A stretch of 35,915 bases of DNA, from assembly GCF_017742835.1 (NCBI RefSeq), contig NZ_CP072392.1, positions 165,544 through 201,458 of the forward strand. Direction: 5' to 3'. Below are positions 25,245-32,935 of the stretch, in pieces. Below the pieces are notes generated by a model, which made no database searches, was not told where the DNA came from, and saw nothing but the letters and a program-made list of their open reading frames with translations. The stretch comes from Aquabacter sp. L1I39 (GTDB lineage Bacteria; Pseudomonadota; Alphaproteobacteria; Rhizobiales; Xanthobacteraceae). Position numbers and translations under genes: made by a program. Each line of letters begins with the position of its first letter. Within the stretch, counting starts at the first letter, position 1.

Positions 25245-25272
25245 TTGCACCGCTTAAGGTTCCGATTATTTA
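25245..25272 (+). promoter_or_regulatory. Candidate promoter of the urease operon
   Basis: TTGCAC (25245-25250), a 16-base spacer and TATTTA (25267-25272) lie about 150 bases before ureA. The -35 overlaps the GCGGT-TATTGC-ACCGC inverted repeat at 25238-25253, which could be an operator. This is pattern matching only. Confidence 0.3.
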
Positions 25273-25419
25273 TTCAGATTCCCAATAATTACTCACTTCG
25301 AGGCTGTTTTAGCTGGCGTGGCATTGGGGCTTTCTGTTACCAATAAGGCGATCTCGCAGATCGAGCCGGCAGCGCCCGCGCAGCATTGCCGAAGGTTCGC
25401 GCGCGTCGAGGATTCTCCC

Positions 25420-25722
25420 ATGCATTTCACGCCCCGAGAAATCGACAAGCTCCTCATCTACACGCTCGCCCAAGTGGCTCAGAGGCGTAAGGATCAGGGG
25501 CTGAAGCTCAACCATCCCGAGACGGTTTCCCTCATCTCCGTCGCTGCGCTTGACGGCGCCCGCGCGGGCAAGACCGTTGAAGAGGTTATGGAATTGGCCA
25601 GCAAGGCGATCACGCGCGACGACGTTATGGACGGCGTCGCCGAGATGATTCCCTACGTGCAGGTGGAGGCGGTGTTCACCGACGGAAGCCGGCTCGTCAC
25701 CGTACACGATCCCATCAAGTAA
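25420..25722 (+). CDS. ureA: Urease gamma subunit
   Basis: 100 residues, the standard gamma-subunit length, starting [20 protein letters not shown] with a GAGGA ribosome site seven bases upstream. Family signatures [21 protein letters not shown] and VEVMELA-type helices lead to [24 protein letters not shown] at the C-terminus. It is one of three structural subunits of nickel urease (urea to ammonia and carbamate). An open frame continues upstream to 25318 but those codons do not resemble UreA. Followed 21 bases later by ureB. Confidence 0.97.
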   Translation: MHFTPREIDKLLIYTLAQVAQRRKDQGLKLNHPETVSLISVAALDGARAGKTVEEVMELASKAITRDDVMDGVAEMIPYVQVEAVFTDGSRLVTVHDPIK

Positions 25723-25743
25723 CCGGATGAGGGGCGTCGTCAG

Positions 25744-26154
25744 ATGAGCGATCAAAGCAAGAAAACTCCTGTGGGAGGACTTGTCCTTGGCAAGGGCGAC
25801 ATTGAATTCAATGCCGGCTATCCCACGACAACACTGAAAGTGCGCAATACCGGAGACCGGCCCATCCAGGTCGGTTCCCATTTCCACTTCTTTGAGGTGA
25901 ATGCCGCCCTGGCATTCGACCGGGAGCAGGCATTCGGCAAGCGGCTGAACATTCCCGCGACCACCGCTCTGCGCTTCGAGCCCGGCGACGAGAAAGAAGT
26001 GGTTCTCGTGCCCTATCAAGGAAAGCAGCGCGTTCTTGGCTTCAATGGCCTCGTCAATGGCTGGGTCGGCGACGAGAACTATGACGATTACCGTCCGCGC
26101 CTGACCGATGCACTGGAGCGCGCCAAGCGCTACGGGTTCAAAAGCAAGTCGTGA
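25744..26154 (+). CDS. ureB: Urease beta subunit
   Basis: 136 residues, somewhat longer than the usual 100-110 because of a C-terminal extension ([25 protein letters not shown]). The core is typical: [44 protein letters not shown] and [23 protein letters not shown]. The beta subunit packs on the active-site flap of UreC. It starts 21 bases after ureA and ends 33 bases before ureC. Confidence 0.97.
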   Translation: MSDQSKKTPVGGLVLGKGDIEFNAGYPTTTLKVRNTGDRPIQVGSHFHFFEVNAALAFDREQAFGKRLNIPATTALRFEPGDEKEVVLVPYQGKQRVLGFNGLVNGWVGDENYDDYRPRLTDALERAKRYGFKSKS

Positions 26155-26187
26155 TGGCCACCTTTATTCAGGCTGCGGAGCTCTGAG

Positions 26188-27906
26188 ATGCCAAAGATCT
26201 CGAGACAACAATATTCCGACCTTTTTGGACCCACGACGGGCGACAAGATCCGGCTCGGAGATACCGATCTTTATATCGAGATCGAGAAGGACTTGCGCGT
26301 CTACGGCGAAGAGGCCGTCTATGGTGGCGGCAAGACGCTGCGCGACGGCATGGGCTATGATAACGAGCTCACCAGCGCAGCGGGCGCGCCCGATCTCGTC
26401 ATCACCAATGTCACCATCCTCGACGCGGTCCAGGGTGTCATCAAGGCGGATGTGGGCATCAAGAACGGCCTGGTCTGCGCCATCGGCAAGGCCGGAAATC
26501 CCTCCACCATGTCCGGCGTCACGCCGGGCCTGGCACTCGGGCCCGGAACGGATGCCATTTCCGGTGAGCATCTCATCTTGACGGCGGGCGGCATCGACGC
26601 TCACGTTCACTATATCTCGCCCCAGCAGGCGCAGGCCGCGCTCTCCAACGGCGTCACCACCGTCTTTGGCGGCGGCATCGGACCGAGCGACGGCACCAAC
26701 GGCACCACCATCACGCCGGGCACCTGGAACATCGAAATGATGCTCCGCTCCTTCGATGCCTGGCCCGTCAATGCTGGCGTGCTCGGCAAGGGCAATGGCT
26801 CGGCGCCGGTGCCCATCGAGGAGCAGATCCGCGCCGGCGCCATGGGGCTGAAGATCCACGAGGATTGGGGCAGCACCCCGGCCGCCATCCGCAACGCCCT
26901 GACGGTGGCCGATAATTTCGACGTGCAGGTGTGCATCCACACCGACACGCTGAACGAGGCGGGCTTCGTGGAAAACACGATCGCCGCCTTCGAGGGACGC
27001 ACGATCCACACCTACCACACCGAGGGCGCCGGCGGCGGGCATGCGCCGGACATCATCCGGGTGGCGGGGCTGTACAACGTCATTCCCAGCTCCACCAATC
27101 CGACCTTGCCCTATGGGATCAACTCCCAGGCCGAATTGTTCGACATGACGATGATCTGTCACAATCTCAGCCCGAAGATCCCCACCGATGTCGCCTTCGC
27201 CGAGAGCCGCGTGCGCGCGGAGACTATCGCGGCGGAGAACGTGCTGCACGATCTCGGCGCCATCTCCATCCTGTCCAGCGACAGCCAGGCCATGGGGCGC
27301 ATCGGCGAGAACTGGACCCGCACCATCCAGACCGCCGACCTGATGAAGCAGCGGCGTGGCGCCTATGCGGGCGATCGCTCGGGCAATGACAATGAGCGCG
27401 TGCTGCGGTTCGTGGCGAAAGTCACCATCAACCCCGCCATCGCGCAGGGCGTGGCCCATGTGATCGGCTCGGTCGAGGTGGGCAAGATGGCCGACCTCGT
27501 CCTGTGGGAGCCTGCTTTCTTCGGAGCCAAGCCGAAGATGGTCATCAAGGGCGGCATGATCTCCTGGGCGCTGATGGGCGATCCCAACGCCTCCCTGCCC
27601 ACGCCCCAGCCGGTGATCTACCGGCCCATGTTCGGCGCCATGGGATCGGCTTTGCCCAAGACCCGCGTGACCTTCACCTCCCACGCCGCCTGCGAGGCGG
27701 GCATCGTGGAGCGCTACGAGCTGAAGTCGCAGGTGGTGCCGGTCTATGGCACGCGCACCATCACCAAGACCTCCATGGTGCGCAATACCGCCATGCCCGT
27801 CATCGAGGTGAACCCGGAAACCTTCGCCGTCACGGTGGATGGCACGCACGCCACCATCGAGCCGGCCACGCGCCTTCCGCTCGGCCAGCTCTATTTCTTC
27901 AGCTGA
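26188..27906 (+). CDS. ureC: Urease alpha (catalytic) subunit
   Basis: 572 residues, near the usual 566-570. Nickel ligands and catalytic residues are all found, five positions beyond the Klebsiella numbering: His139 and His141 (DAHVHY), the carbamylated Lys222 (GLKIHEDWG) with His224, His251 (IHTDT), His277 ([13 protein letters not shown]), flap Cys324-His325 (MICHNL) and Asp365 (SSDSQAMGR). Position 326 is Asn where the classic sequence is CHHL, a variant I recall in other non-enteric ureases. The enzyme should be active. The stop is followed 14 bases later by a perfect GC hairpin and then by the crcB pair. Confidence 0.98.
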   Translation: MPKISRQQYSDLFGPTTGDKIRLGDTDLYIEIEKDLRVYGEEAVYGGGKTLRDGMGYDNELTSAAGAPDLVITNVTILDAVQGVIKADVGIKNGLVCAIGKAGNPSTMSGVTPGLALGPGTDAISGEHLILTAGGIDAHVHYISPQQAQAALSNGVTTVFGGGIGPSDGTNGTTITPGTWNIEMMLRSFDAWPVNAGVLGKGNGSAPVPIEEQIRAGAMGLKIHEDWGSTPAAIRNALTVADNFDVQVCIHTDTLNEAGFVENTIAAFEGRTIHTYHTEGAGGGHAPDIIRVAGLYNVIPSSTNPTLPYGINSQAELFDMTMICHNLSPKIPTDVAFAESRVRAETIAAENVLHDLGAISILSSDSQAMGRIGENWTRTIQTADLMKQRRGAYAGDRSGNDNERVLRFVAKVTINPAIAQGVAHVIGSVEVGKMADLVLWEPAFFGAKPKMVIKGGMISWALMGDPNASLPTPQPVIYRPMFGAMGSALPKTRVTFTSHAACEAGIVERYELKSQVVPVYGTRTITKTSMVRNTAMPVIEVNPETFAVTVDGTHATIEPATRLPLGQLYFFS

Positions 27907-27920
27907 GCCGGCAACGCAGT

Positions 27921-27940
27921 GGGGAGGGCGCGCCCTCCCC
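27921..27940. promoter_or_regulatory. Perfect 20-bp palindrome between ureC and crcB
   Basis: GGGGAGGGCG followed immediately by its own reverse complement, 14 bases after the ureC stop. No U-run follows, so full termination is unlikely. It could protect the ureABC mRNA from 3' exonucleases or lower expression of the downstream accessory genes. It does not look like a fluoride riboswitch. Confidence 0.5.
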
Positions 27941-27962
27941 ATCAACAGGGTGGCATTGTCCC

Positions 27963-28346
27963 ATGCACGCGATCGACATCCTGTGGGTTGGGCTCGGAGG
28001 CGGCATCGGCTCCCTGCTGCGCTGGCAGGTGGGACGGCTGGTGGAGCAGCGCTTCCGCACGTCCTTCAAGGTCGGCACCTTCCTGGTGAATGTCTCGGGC
28101 GCCTTCGTGATCGCCTACCTGTCCGCGTCGCTGGCGCTGGGCTGGGAGCATCGTTTTGGCGGCGTCATGTCGTCCAAGGTCCTGACCGGCGTGCTCGGCG
28201 GATACACCACCTTCAGCACTATGCAGCTGGATGCTGTGCAGATGGCTGGGGCGCGCCGACGGAGACTGGCCCTCGCCTATCTGGCGACGTCCGTGGGGGG
28301 AGGCCTCCTGGCCGCTGCCGCCGGCGTTGCCCTGGCGCGGGCATAG
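27963..28346 (+). CDS. crcB: Fluoride channel CrcB/Fluc family, first copy
   Basis: 127 residues with four hydrophobic helices. Hallmarks: GGGIGSLLRW (about 11-20), GTFLVNVSGAFV with the pore Asn (about 37-48), and GVLGGYTTFSTM (about 77-88). The second Phe of the fluoride-coordinating Phe pair (FSTF) is Met here. Positive charges cluster in the helix 1-2 loop (RWQVGRLVEQRFRTSFK) and the helix 3-4 loop (ARRRRL), implying those loops are cytoplasmic and both termini periplasmic. Fluc channels let fluoride leak out of the cell and work as antiparallel dimers. Lies 56 bases after ureC, with only a weak ribosome site. Forms a pair with the next gene. Confidence 0.9.
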   Translation: MHAIDILWVGLGGGIGSLLRWQVGRLVEQRFRTSFKVGTFLVNVSGAFVIAYLSASLALGWEHRFGGVMSSKVLTGVLGGYTTFSTMQLDAVQMAGARRRRLALAYLATSVGGGLLAAAAGVALARA

Positions 28347-28356
28347 GAGGCTGGCC

Positions 28357-28743
28357 ATGTCGCCACTGCCCGTCATCATCGTCTTCGTCGGGGGCGGCCT
28401 CGGCGCCATCGCCCGCGAGGGCGCCATCCTGCTTGTGGGGCGCTACAGCACGGCATTTCCCGTGGACATCTTCGCGGCGAATAGTCTCGCGTGTCTTCTG
28501 CTTGGCCTGATCTCGGGCCTGCACCAGAAGGGACGCGTGTCCGAGCATGTCACGCTTCTGATTTCCACAGGCTTTTGCGGCGGGATGTCGACCTTTTCGA
28601 CGTTCATTTTCGGAGCCTATTCTGAACTGAACACGCCGAGTCACGTGGCTCTGTCCGTCCTATACATCCTCTTCAGCCTTGTGGTCGGCTATTGCGCGAC
28701 TTTGACTGGCCTAACTCTGGCAACGAAAGTGCGTGGCACTTGA
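28357..28743 (+). CDS. crcB: Fluoride channel CrcB/Fluc family, second copy
   Basis: 128 residues; ribosome site TAGGAGG overlaps the stop of the first crcB, six bases before ATG. Four helices with GGGLGAIARE (about 12-21), AANSLACLLLG (pore Asn, about 40-50) and TGFCGGMSTFSTF (complete Phe pair, about 71-83). The helix 2-3 loop (HQKGRVSEH) and C-terminus (ATKVRGT) are positive while the helix 3-4 loop (YSELNTPSH) is not, implying termini inside, the opposite of the first copy. The two therefore look like the halves of a fixed-orientation heterodimer. Only 22 bases precede ureE, so it is part of the urease transcript. Confidence 0.9.
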   Translation: MSPLPVIIVFVGGGLGAIAREGAILLVGRYSTAFPVDIFAANSLACLLLGLISGLHQKGRVSEHVTLLISTGFCGGMSTFSTFIFGAYSELNTPSHVALSVLYILFSLVVGYCATLTGLTLATKVRGT

Positions 28744-28765
28744 GACAAGCGCCTGGGAGACTCAC

Positions 28766-29449
28766 ATGATCCTGGTCGAGACGACGCTCGGCAATCTTCG
28801 CGATCCGCTCTGGCAGGAGCGGTCGCGAAACGCAAAGGTGGATCCGCTCACCCTGGAGCAGTGGGAAGCGCCCAAGAACCGGCTGCGCAAGGAGAGTGAG
28901 GGCGGCATCGAGCTGGCCATCTCGCTGCCGCGCTCCCAGCACCTGCATGACGGCGACGTGCTGCATTTCGACGAAGCCGCAGGGGTTATCGTCGTCGCCC
29001 GTGTGGCCTTGAAGGATGTGCTCGTTATCGAGCTGGAAGGCATCGAGAAGCTCTCGCCGGCGGAAATCGTGCGCACCTGCTTCGAGCTCGGCCATGGGCT
29101 CGGCAACCAGCATTGGCCGGCGGTCATCAAGGGTTCAACCGTCTATGTGCCGCTGTCCGTGGACCAGAAGGTCATGGCCTCGGTCATGCGCACCCATGCG
29201 TTCGAGCATGTGAAGACGCGCTTTGCACCCGGCGAGGAGATCGCCGCCAAGCTCGATGCCCGCGAGGTGCGCCTGCTCTTCGCCGGGGCCGACGCCACGC
29301 CGCATCATCATCACGGAAATGGGGCGCATGGACATGATCATGCCCATACCGACGGCCACGGTCATTCCCACGCGCATGACCACCCTCACGATCATCACCA
29401 CGACCACAGCCACCCGCACGACCACGCCAACGCGGTGGTGAAGCCATGA
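28766..29449 (+). CDS. ureE: Urease accessory protein UreE (nickel metallochaperone) with His-rich tail
   Basis: 227 residues from ATG 28766 (TGGGAGA ribosome site); an in-frame start 11 codons earlier overlaps crcB and is less likely. The N-terminal domain reads RSRNAKVDPLTLEQWEAPKNRLRKES, and the metal-binding domain contains CFELGHGLGNQHWPAVI with the conserved dimer-interface His motif. The last about 48 residues hold 21 histidines (HHHHGNGAHGHDHAH and so on), a nickel-storing tail like that of Klebsiella UreE. UreE passes nickel to UreG. Its TGA overlaps ureF as ATGA. Confidence 0.95.
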   Translation: MILVETTLGNLRDPLWQERSRNAKVDPLTLEQWEAPKNRLRKESEGGIELAISLPRSQHLHDGDVLHFDEAAGVIVVARVALKDVLVIELEGIEKLSPAEIVRTCFELGHGLGNQHWPAVIKGSTVYVPLSVDQKVMASVMRTHAFEHVKTRFAPGEEIAAKLDAREVRLLFAGADATPHHHHGNGAHGHDHAHTDGHGHSHAHDHPHDHHHDHSHPHDHANAVVKP

Positions 29450-30168
29450 CGGAGGCCGGCAGGACGGGGGGCACGAGCCCCTCCGGCATGGTGCATCTGG
29501 CGCGCCTGCTGCAATTCTCGGATTCCACGCTGCCGATCGGTTCCTTCGCCTTCTCCAACGGCTTGGAATCCGCGCTGCAGACGGGCGTGGTCACCGATCC
29601 GGAGAGCCTGCTTGCCTATGTGGACCTGATCCTGCGGCAGACGGCGCGGATGGACGGCATCGCGCTCCTCCATGCCCACCGCGCCGCGCGGGCGGGCGAC
29701 TATGAGGCCATTCTCGTGGCCGACAGCGAGCTGTTCTGCCGCCGCGTGGGCGAAGAGCAGCAGATGATGCTGACCCGCGTCGGCAAGAAGCTCGCCGAGC
29801 TGGTGCTGAAGATCATGCCTTCGCCGCTTCTGGCGCGGTGGCTGGAGGACATCAGGGCCGGCGCCACGCCGGGCTGCCTGCCGGTCGGCCAGGCCATCGC
29901 CCTCGCTCACATGGAGGTGGACGAGGCGGAGGCCTTCGTCATGCACCAATATGGCGTCGCCTCCATGATCCTGAGCGCGGCGCTGCGCCTGATGCGCATC
30001 GACCATCTGGACACCCAGCGCATCCTCTTCACCGCACAAAGCCGGGTCGATGGCGACTACCAGGCGGTGCGCGACCTCTCGCTCGATGAGATGGCGTCCT
30101 TCGCCCCCGTCTTCGACGTCCTCGTCGCCCATCACACCACCACCCATGTCCGCCTGTTCATGAACTGA
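29446..30168 (+). CDS. ureF: Urease accessory protein UreF
   Basis: 240 residues, all-helical. Family marks: LLQFSDSTLPIGSFAFSNGLESALQTGVV near residues 21-50, and the C-terminal LDEMASFAPVFDVLVAHHTTTHVRLFMN. UreF bridges UreD and UreG in the apo-urease activation complex and controls GTP hydrolysis by UreG. Start overlaps the ureE stop by four bases, so the two are translationally coupled. A hydrophilic N-terminal extension of about 15 residues (Gly/Thr/Ser-rich) is present. Confidence 0.95.
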   Translation: MTEAGRTGGTSPSGMVHLARLLQFSDSTLPIGSFAFSNGLESALQTGVVTDPESLLAYVDLILRQTARMDGIALLHAHRAARAGDYEAILVADSELFCRRVGEEQQMMLTRVGKKLAELVLKIMPSPLLARWLEDIRAGATPGCLPVGQAIALAHMEVDEAEAFVMHQYGVASMILSAALRLMRIDHLDTQRILFTAQSRVDGDYQAVRDLSLDEMASFAPVFDVLVAHHTTTHVRLFMN

Positions 30169-30195
30169 GCGCGGCACGGGCGAGGGAGGCAATCC

Positions 30196-30843
30196 ATGAA
30201 GAAAATCACCCGCATCGGCATTGGTGGTCCCGTCGGATCGGGCAAGACCGCCGTCATCGAAACCATCACGCCACGGCTGATCGACCTCGGCATCAAGCCG
30301 CTCATCATCACCAATGACGTGGTGACCACGGAGGATGCCAAGCAGGTCCGCCGCACCCTCAACGGCATCCTGGTGGAAGAGAAGATCGTGGGCGTCGAGA
30401 CCGGCGCCTGCCCCCACACGGCCGTGCGCGAAGACCCCTCCATGAACATCGCCGCGGTGGAGGAGCTGGAAGAGAAATACCCCGACAGCGACGTGATCCT
30501 GATCGAGTCCGGCGGCGACAACCTGACCTTGACCTTCAGCCCCGCTTTGGCGGACTTCTACATCTATGTGATCGACGTGGCGGCGGGCGACAAGATCCCG
30601 CGCAAGAACGGGGCGGGCGTCTGCCAGTCGGACATCCTCGTCATCAACAAGAAGGACCTCGCCCCCTATGTGGGCGCGAGCCTTGAGGTGATGGACCGCG
30701 ACTCGAGGCTGATGCGCGGCAAGAAGCCGTTCCTCTTCACCAATTGCAAGACGGGCGAGGGCATTGACGACCTCATCCGCCTTATCCTCGACATGGCGTT
30801 GTTCGACGTGAAGACCACGCCTGCGACGAGCGCGGTGGCCTGA
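30196..30843 (+). CDS. ureG: Urease accessory GTPase UreG
   Basis: 215 residues, standard length. P-loop [13 protein letters not shown] (about 9-21), the nickel-binding Cys-Pro-His of [13 protein letters not shown] (about 74-86), [16 protein letters not shown] and the guanine-specificity region [11 protein letters not shown]. It is a SIMIBI-class GTPase that delivers nickel to apo-urease. A GAGGGAGG site lies 7-8 bases before ATG. Followed after four bases by ureD. Confidence 0.97.
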   Translation: MKKITRIGIGGPVGSGKTAVIETITPRLIDLGIKPLIITNDVVTTEDAKQVRRTLNGILVEEKIVGVETGACPHTAVREDPSMNIAAVEELEEKYPDSDVILIESGGDNLTLTFSPALADFYIYVIDVAAGDKIPRKNGAGVCQSDILVINKKDLAPYVGASLEVMDRDSRLMRGKKPFLFTNCKTGEGIDDLIRLILDMALFDVKTTPATSAVA

Positions 30844-30847
30844 CGCC

Positions 30848-31783
30848 ATGGCGCTCCACGCGCAACTCGGCCTCCTTGATGCGGCGCGCGAAGTCCGGGA
30901 CTTCCAGGACGAGCCGGCGCAGATGCGCGCGGCTGCGCCGGGCAAGGTCGGCGAGCTGCGCCTTGGCTTTGGCATGCGCGGCGGCCGGTCCGTCCTGCAT
31001 GACCTCTACCGGGTGGCGCCCCTGCTGGTGCAGCGGGCACTCTACTGGGACGAGGCCATGCCGGACCTGCCCATCTGCTCCATCATCTCGGTGGGCGGCG
31101 GCATCCTGCAGGGCGACCGCTACAAGATCGACATCTGCGTGGGCGAAGAGGCATGCGCCCATGTGACCACCCAGAGCGCCAACCGCATCCACCTGATGGA
31201 TGCCAATTATGCCTCCCAGCACCAGACCCTCACGCTCGAAGCCGGCGCCTATCTGGAATATCTGCCCGACTTCACCATCCCCTACCGGGATTCCCGCTTC
31301 ATCAACCAGACCGACATCGTCATCGCTGAGGACGCCACGCTCCTTTATGGCGAGATGGTTCTGGCCGGGCGCAAGCATCATCACGAGAGCGAGCGGTTCG
31401 GCCTCGACCTGCTCTCGGTGGCCGTCGCGGTGCGCCGGCCGGGCGGGCGCAAGCTGTTCGCGGAAAAGATCCTGATCGAGAAGGGCGATGGGTCGGTGGA
31501 CCTGCCGGCGGTCATGCGCGGCTACGACGCCTTCGCGAACATCCTCTGCCTCACTCCGCCCCCCATCGCTGCCCGCATCAAGGGGCGGTTCGGCACCCAT
31601 TTCCCGGCCGAGGCGCCCCGCGCCATTTCCGGCGTGTCCCGCCTGCCGAATGACGCCGGCCTGATGCTGCGCGCGGTGGGCATGGAGACCTACGACGTGC
31701 GCCGCGAGGTGCGCCGCTTCTGGCAGATCGTCCGCGAGGAAGCCCGCGGCCAGACCCTGCCGCAGGACTTCCTCTGGCGTTGA
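30848..31783 (+). CDS. ureD: Urease accessory protein UreD (UreH)
   Basis: 311 residues, slightly long because of an N-terminal extension of about 35 residues. Family marks: GGRSVLHDLYRVAPLLVQRALYWDE, SVGGGILQGDRYKIDICVGEEACAHVTTQSANRIHLMD, LEYLPDFTIPYRDSRFINQTDI, and MVLAGRKHHHESERF. UreD scaffolds the UreDFG complex and channels nickel to UreC. It comes at the end of the accessory genes, as in Yersinia and in the Brucella ure-2 cluster, and not at the front as in Klebsiella. Confidence 0.95.
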   Translation: MALHAQLGLLDAAREVRDFQDEPAQMRAAAPGKVGELRLGFGMRGGRSVLHDLYRVAPLLVQRALYWDEAMPDLPICSIISVGGGILQGDRYKIDICVGEEACAHVTTQSANRIHLMDANYASQHQTLTLEAGAYLEYLPDFTIPYRDSRFINQTDIVIAEDATLLYGEMVLAGRKHHHESERFGLDLLSVAVAVRRPGGRKLFAEKILIEKGDGSVDLPAVMRGYDAFANILCLTPPPIAARIKGRFGTHFPAEAPRAISGVSRLPNDAGLMLRAVGMETYDVRREVRRFWQIVREEARGQTLPQDFLWR

Positions 31784-31798
31784 CCAAGGACCGCAGCC

Positions 31799-32812
31799 AT
31801 GGCCGCACATAAAAACAACTTCCTGATCGAAGCCCTGAAGGGAACGAGCCAGGTCTTCTTCATGGAGAACCCGATCACGGGGGCCCTGTTCTTCGTCGCG
31901 ATGGCCTATGCCTCCTATGCGTCCGGCAACTGGACCACCACCATCGGAGCGGCGCTCGGTGTTTGTGTCGCCACCCTGACGGCTCGGCTGCTGGATTGCG
32001 ACGAGCCATCGGTGGCCGCCGGCCTGTTCGGCTTCAACGGCGTCCTGGTGGGCGCGGCGCTGCCGACCTTCATTGCCGCCGCTCCGCAGCTTTGGGCCTA
32101 TGTGATCGTGGGCGCCGCGGCGAGCACCGTCATCACCGCCGCCTGCAGCGCGACACTCACCGCCAAGTGGGGCATTCCCGGCTCCACCGGCCCCTTCGTG
32201 CTGACCGGCTGGCTGATGGTCGCCGGGGCCTATTCCTTCGGCGGCCTTCATGTCACCGGCGACGCGCCGAAGCTGGCCACCGACTATGTGCAGGGCGTCG
32301 TCTTCCTGCCCCAGCCGATGGAACTGGTTCAGATCTTCTTTTGCAATATCGGCCAGGTCTATCTGCTGGGAAACGAGATTTCCGGCGCCATCATCCTGCT
32401 CGGGATCTTCATCGCCTCCGTTCCCGCCGGCATCGCCGCCGCCGCCGGCTCTCTGGTCGCCATGGCGGTCGCCATCGGCATGGGGGCGGATCCAGCTGTG
32501 GTCAGCCAGGGTCTCTATGGCTTCAGCCCCGTGCTCACGGCGCTGGCGGTGGGCGTCATCTTCCTGAAGCCGTCGCCAAGGGTGACGCTCTATGCACTGC
32601 TGGCCACCATCACCACCGTCTTCGTGCAGGGCGCCCTGGACGTGATCGTCGCCCCCTCCGGCATTCCCTCGTTCACCGCGCCCTATGTCCTGACCATGTA
32701 TCTGTTCATCGCGCCGAAGAAGCTCATGGCGCCCCACCCCCACCAGCCGGTGGAGGGCCACATGATCGGACACGACCATCCCACATCGGCCCCGACTCGC
32801 ACGGCGGCCTGA
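31799..32812 (+). CDS. Urea transporter (UT family, Yut/UreT-like)
   Basis: 337 residues, inner-membrane channel-like urea transporter. It shows the duplicated UT architecture: first half ending LLDCDEPSVAAGLFGFNGVLVGAALPTF (about 60-90), second half repeating it as GADPAVVSQGLYGFSPVLTALAVGVIF (about 228-256). About ten hydrophobic helices. The last 30 residues are His-rich (HPHQPVEGHMIGHDHP), perhaps metal-binding. It starts 15 bases after ureD. Supplies urea for the enzyme upstream. Family assignment is confident. Confidence 0.92.
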   Translation: MAAHKNNFLIEALKGTSQVFFMENPITGALFFVAMAYASYASGNWTTTIGAALGVCVATLTARLLDCDEPSVAAGLFGFNGVLVGAALPTFIAAAPQLWAYVIVGAAASTVITAACSATLTAKWGIPGSTGPFVLTGWLMVAGAYSFGGLHVTGDAPKLATDYVQGVVFLPQPMELVQIFFCNIGQVYLLGNEISGAIILLGIFIASVPAGIAAAAGSLVAMAVAIGMGADPAVVSQGLYGFSPVLTALAVGVIFLKPSPRVTLYALLATITTVFVQGALDVIVAPSGIPSFTAPYVLTMYLFIAPKKLMAPHPHQPVEGHMIGHDHPTSAPTRTAA

Positions 32813-32851
32813 CCCTCGGCATGCCTTCGCGGCGCACCGAGGCGGCATGGC

Positions 32852-32880
32852 CCTGCCCCCGCCGGCGCCCATGGGGCAGG
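32852..32880. promoter_or_regulatory. Hairpin between urea transporter and amt
   Basis: CCTGCCCC at 32852-32859 pairs with GGGGCAGG at 32873-32880 across a 13-base loop in the 123-base gap. No U-run follows. It could be a partial terminator or a processing site that separates amt expression from the urease genes. Confidence 0.35.
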
Positions 32881-32935
32881 CAGCACGAAGCGATCCCCCA
32901 GAGTTCATAGACGCAGCCACGAAAGGCGAAATGAG

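Larger units (their letters stand above)
24763..25419. other. AT-rich divergent intergenic region between LysR gene and ureA
   Basis: About 650 bases with no ordinary gene. It holds a 24-codon minus-strand frame with an ideal ribosome site (25081-25155), an AATAAAT/ATTTATT stem at 25213-25233, a GCGGT/ACCGC stem at 25238-25253 and a candidate ureA promoter at 25245-25272. The stretch 25165-25300 is the most AT-rich piece of this half of the window. I saw no sigma-54 (GG-N10-GC) promoter and no riboswitch. Confidence 0.5.

Noticed and set aside
25300..25345. Sigma-54 promoter before ureA (TGGC...TTTC)
   Set aside because: The GG and GC elements do not fall at the required spacing.
25318..25419. 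N-terminal extension of UreA
   Set aside because: ATG 25420 gives the standard 100-residue subunit with a good ribosome site; upstream codons do not resemble the family.
26164..27945. 593-codon minus-strand frame opposite ureC
   Set aside because: Antisense to a complete UreC with all active-site residues; no motifs of its own.
27907..27962. Fluoride riboswitch before crcB
   Set aside because: The gap is 56 bases and is mostly a perfect hairpin; the conserved crcB-motif bases and pseudoknot are not there.
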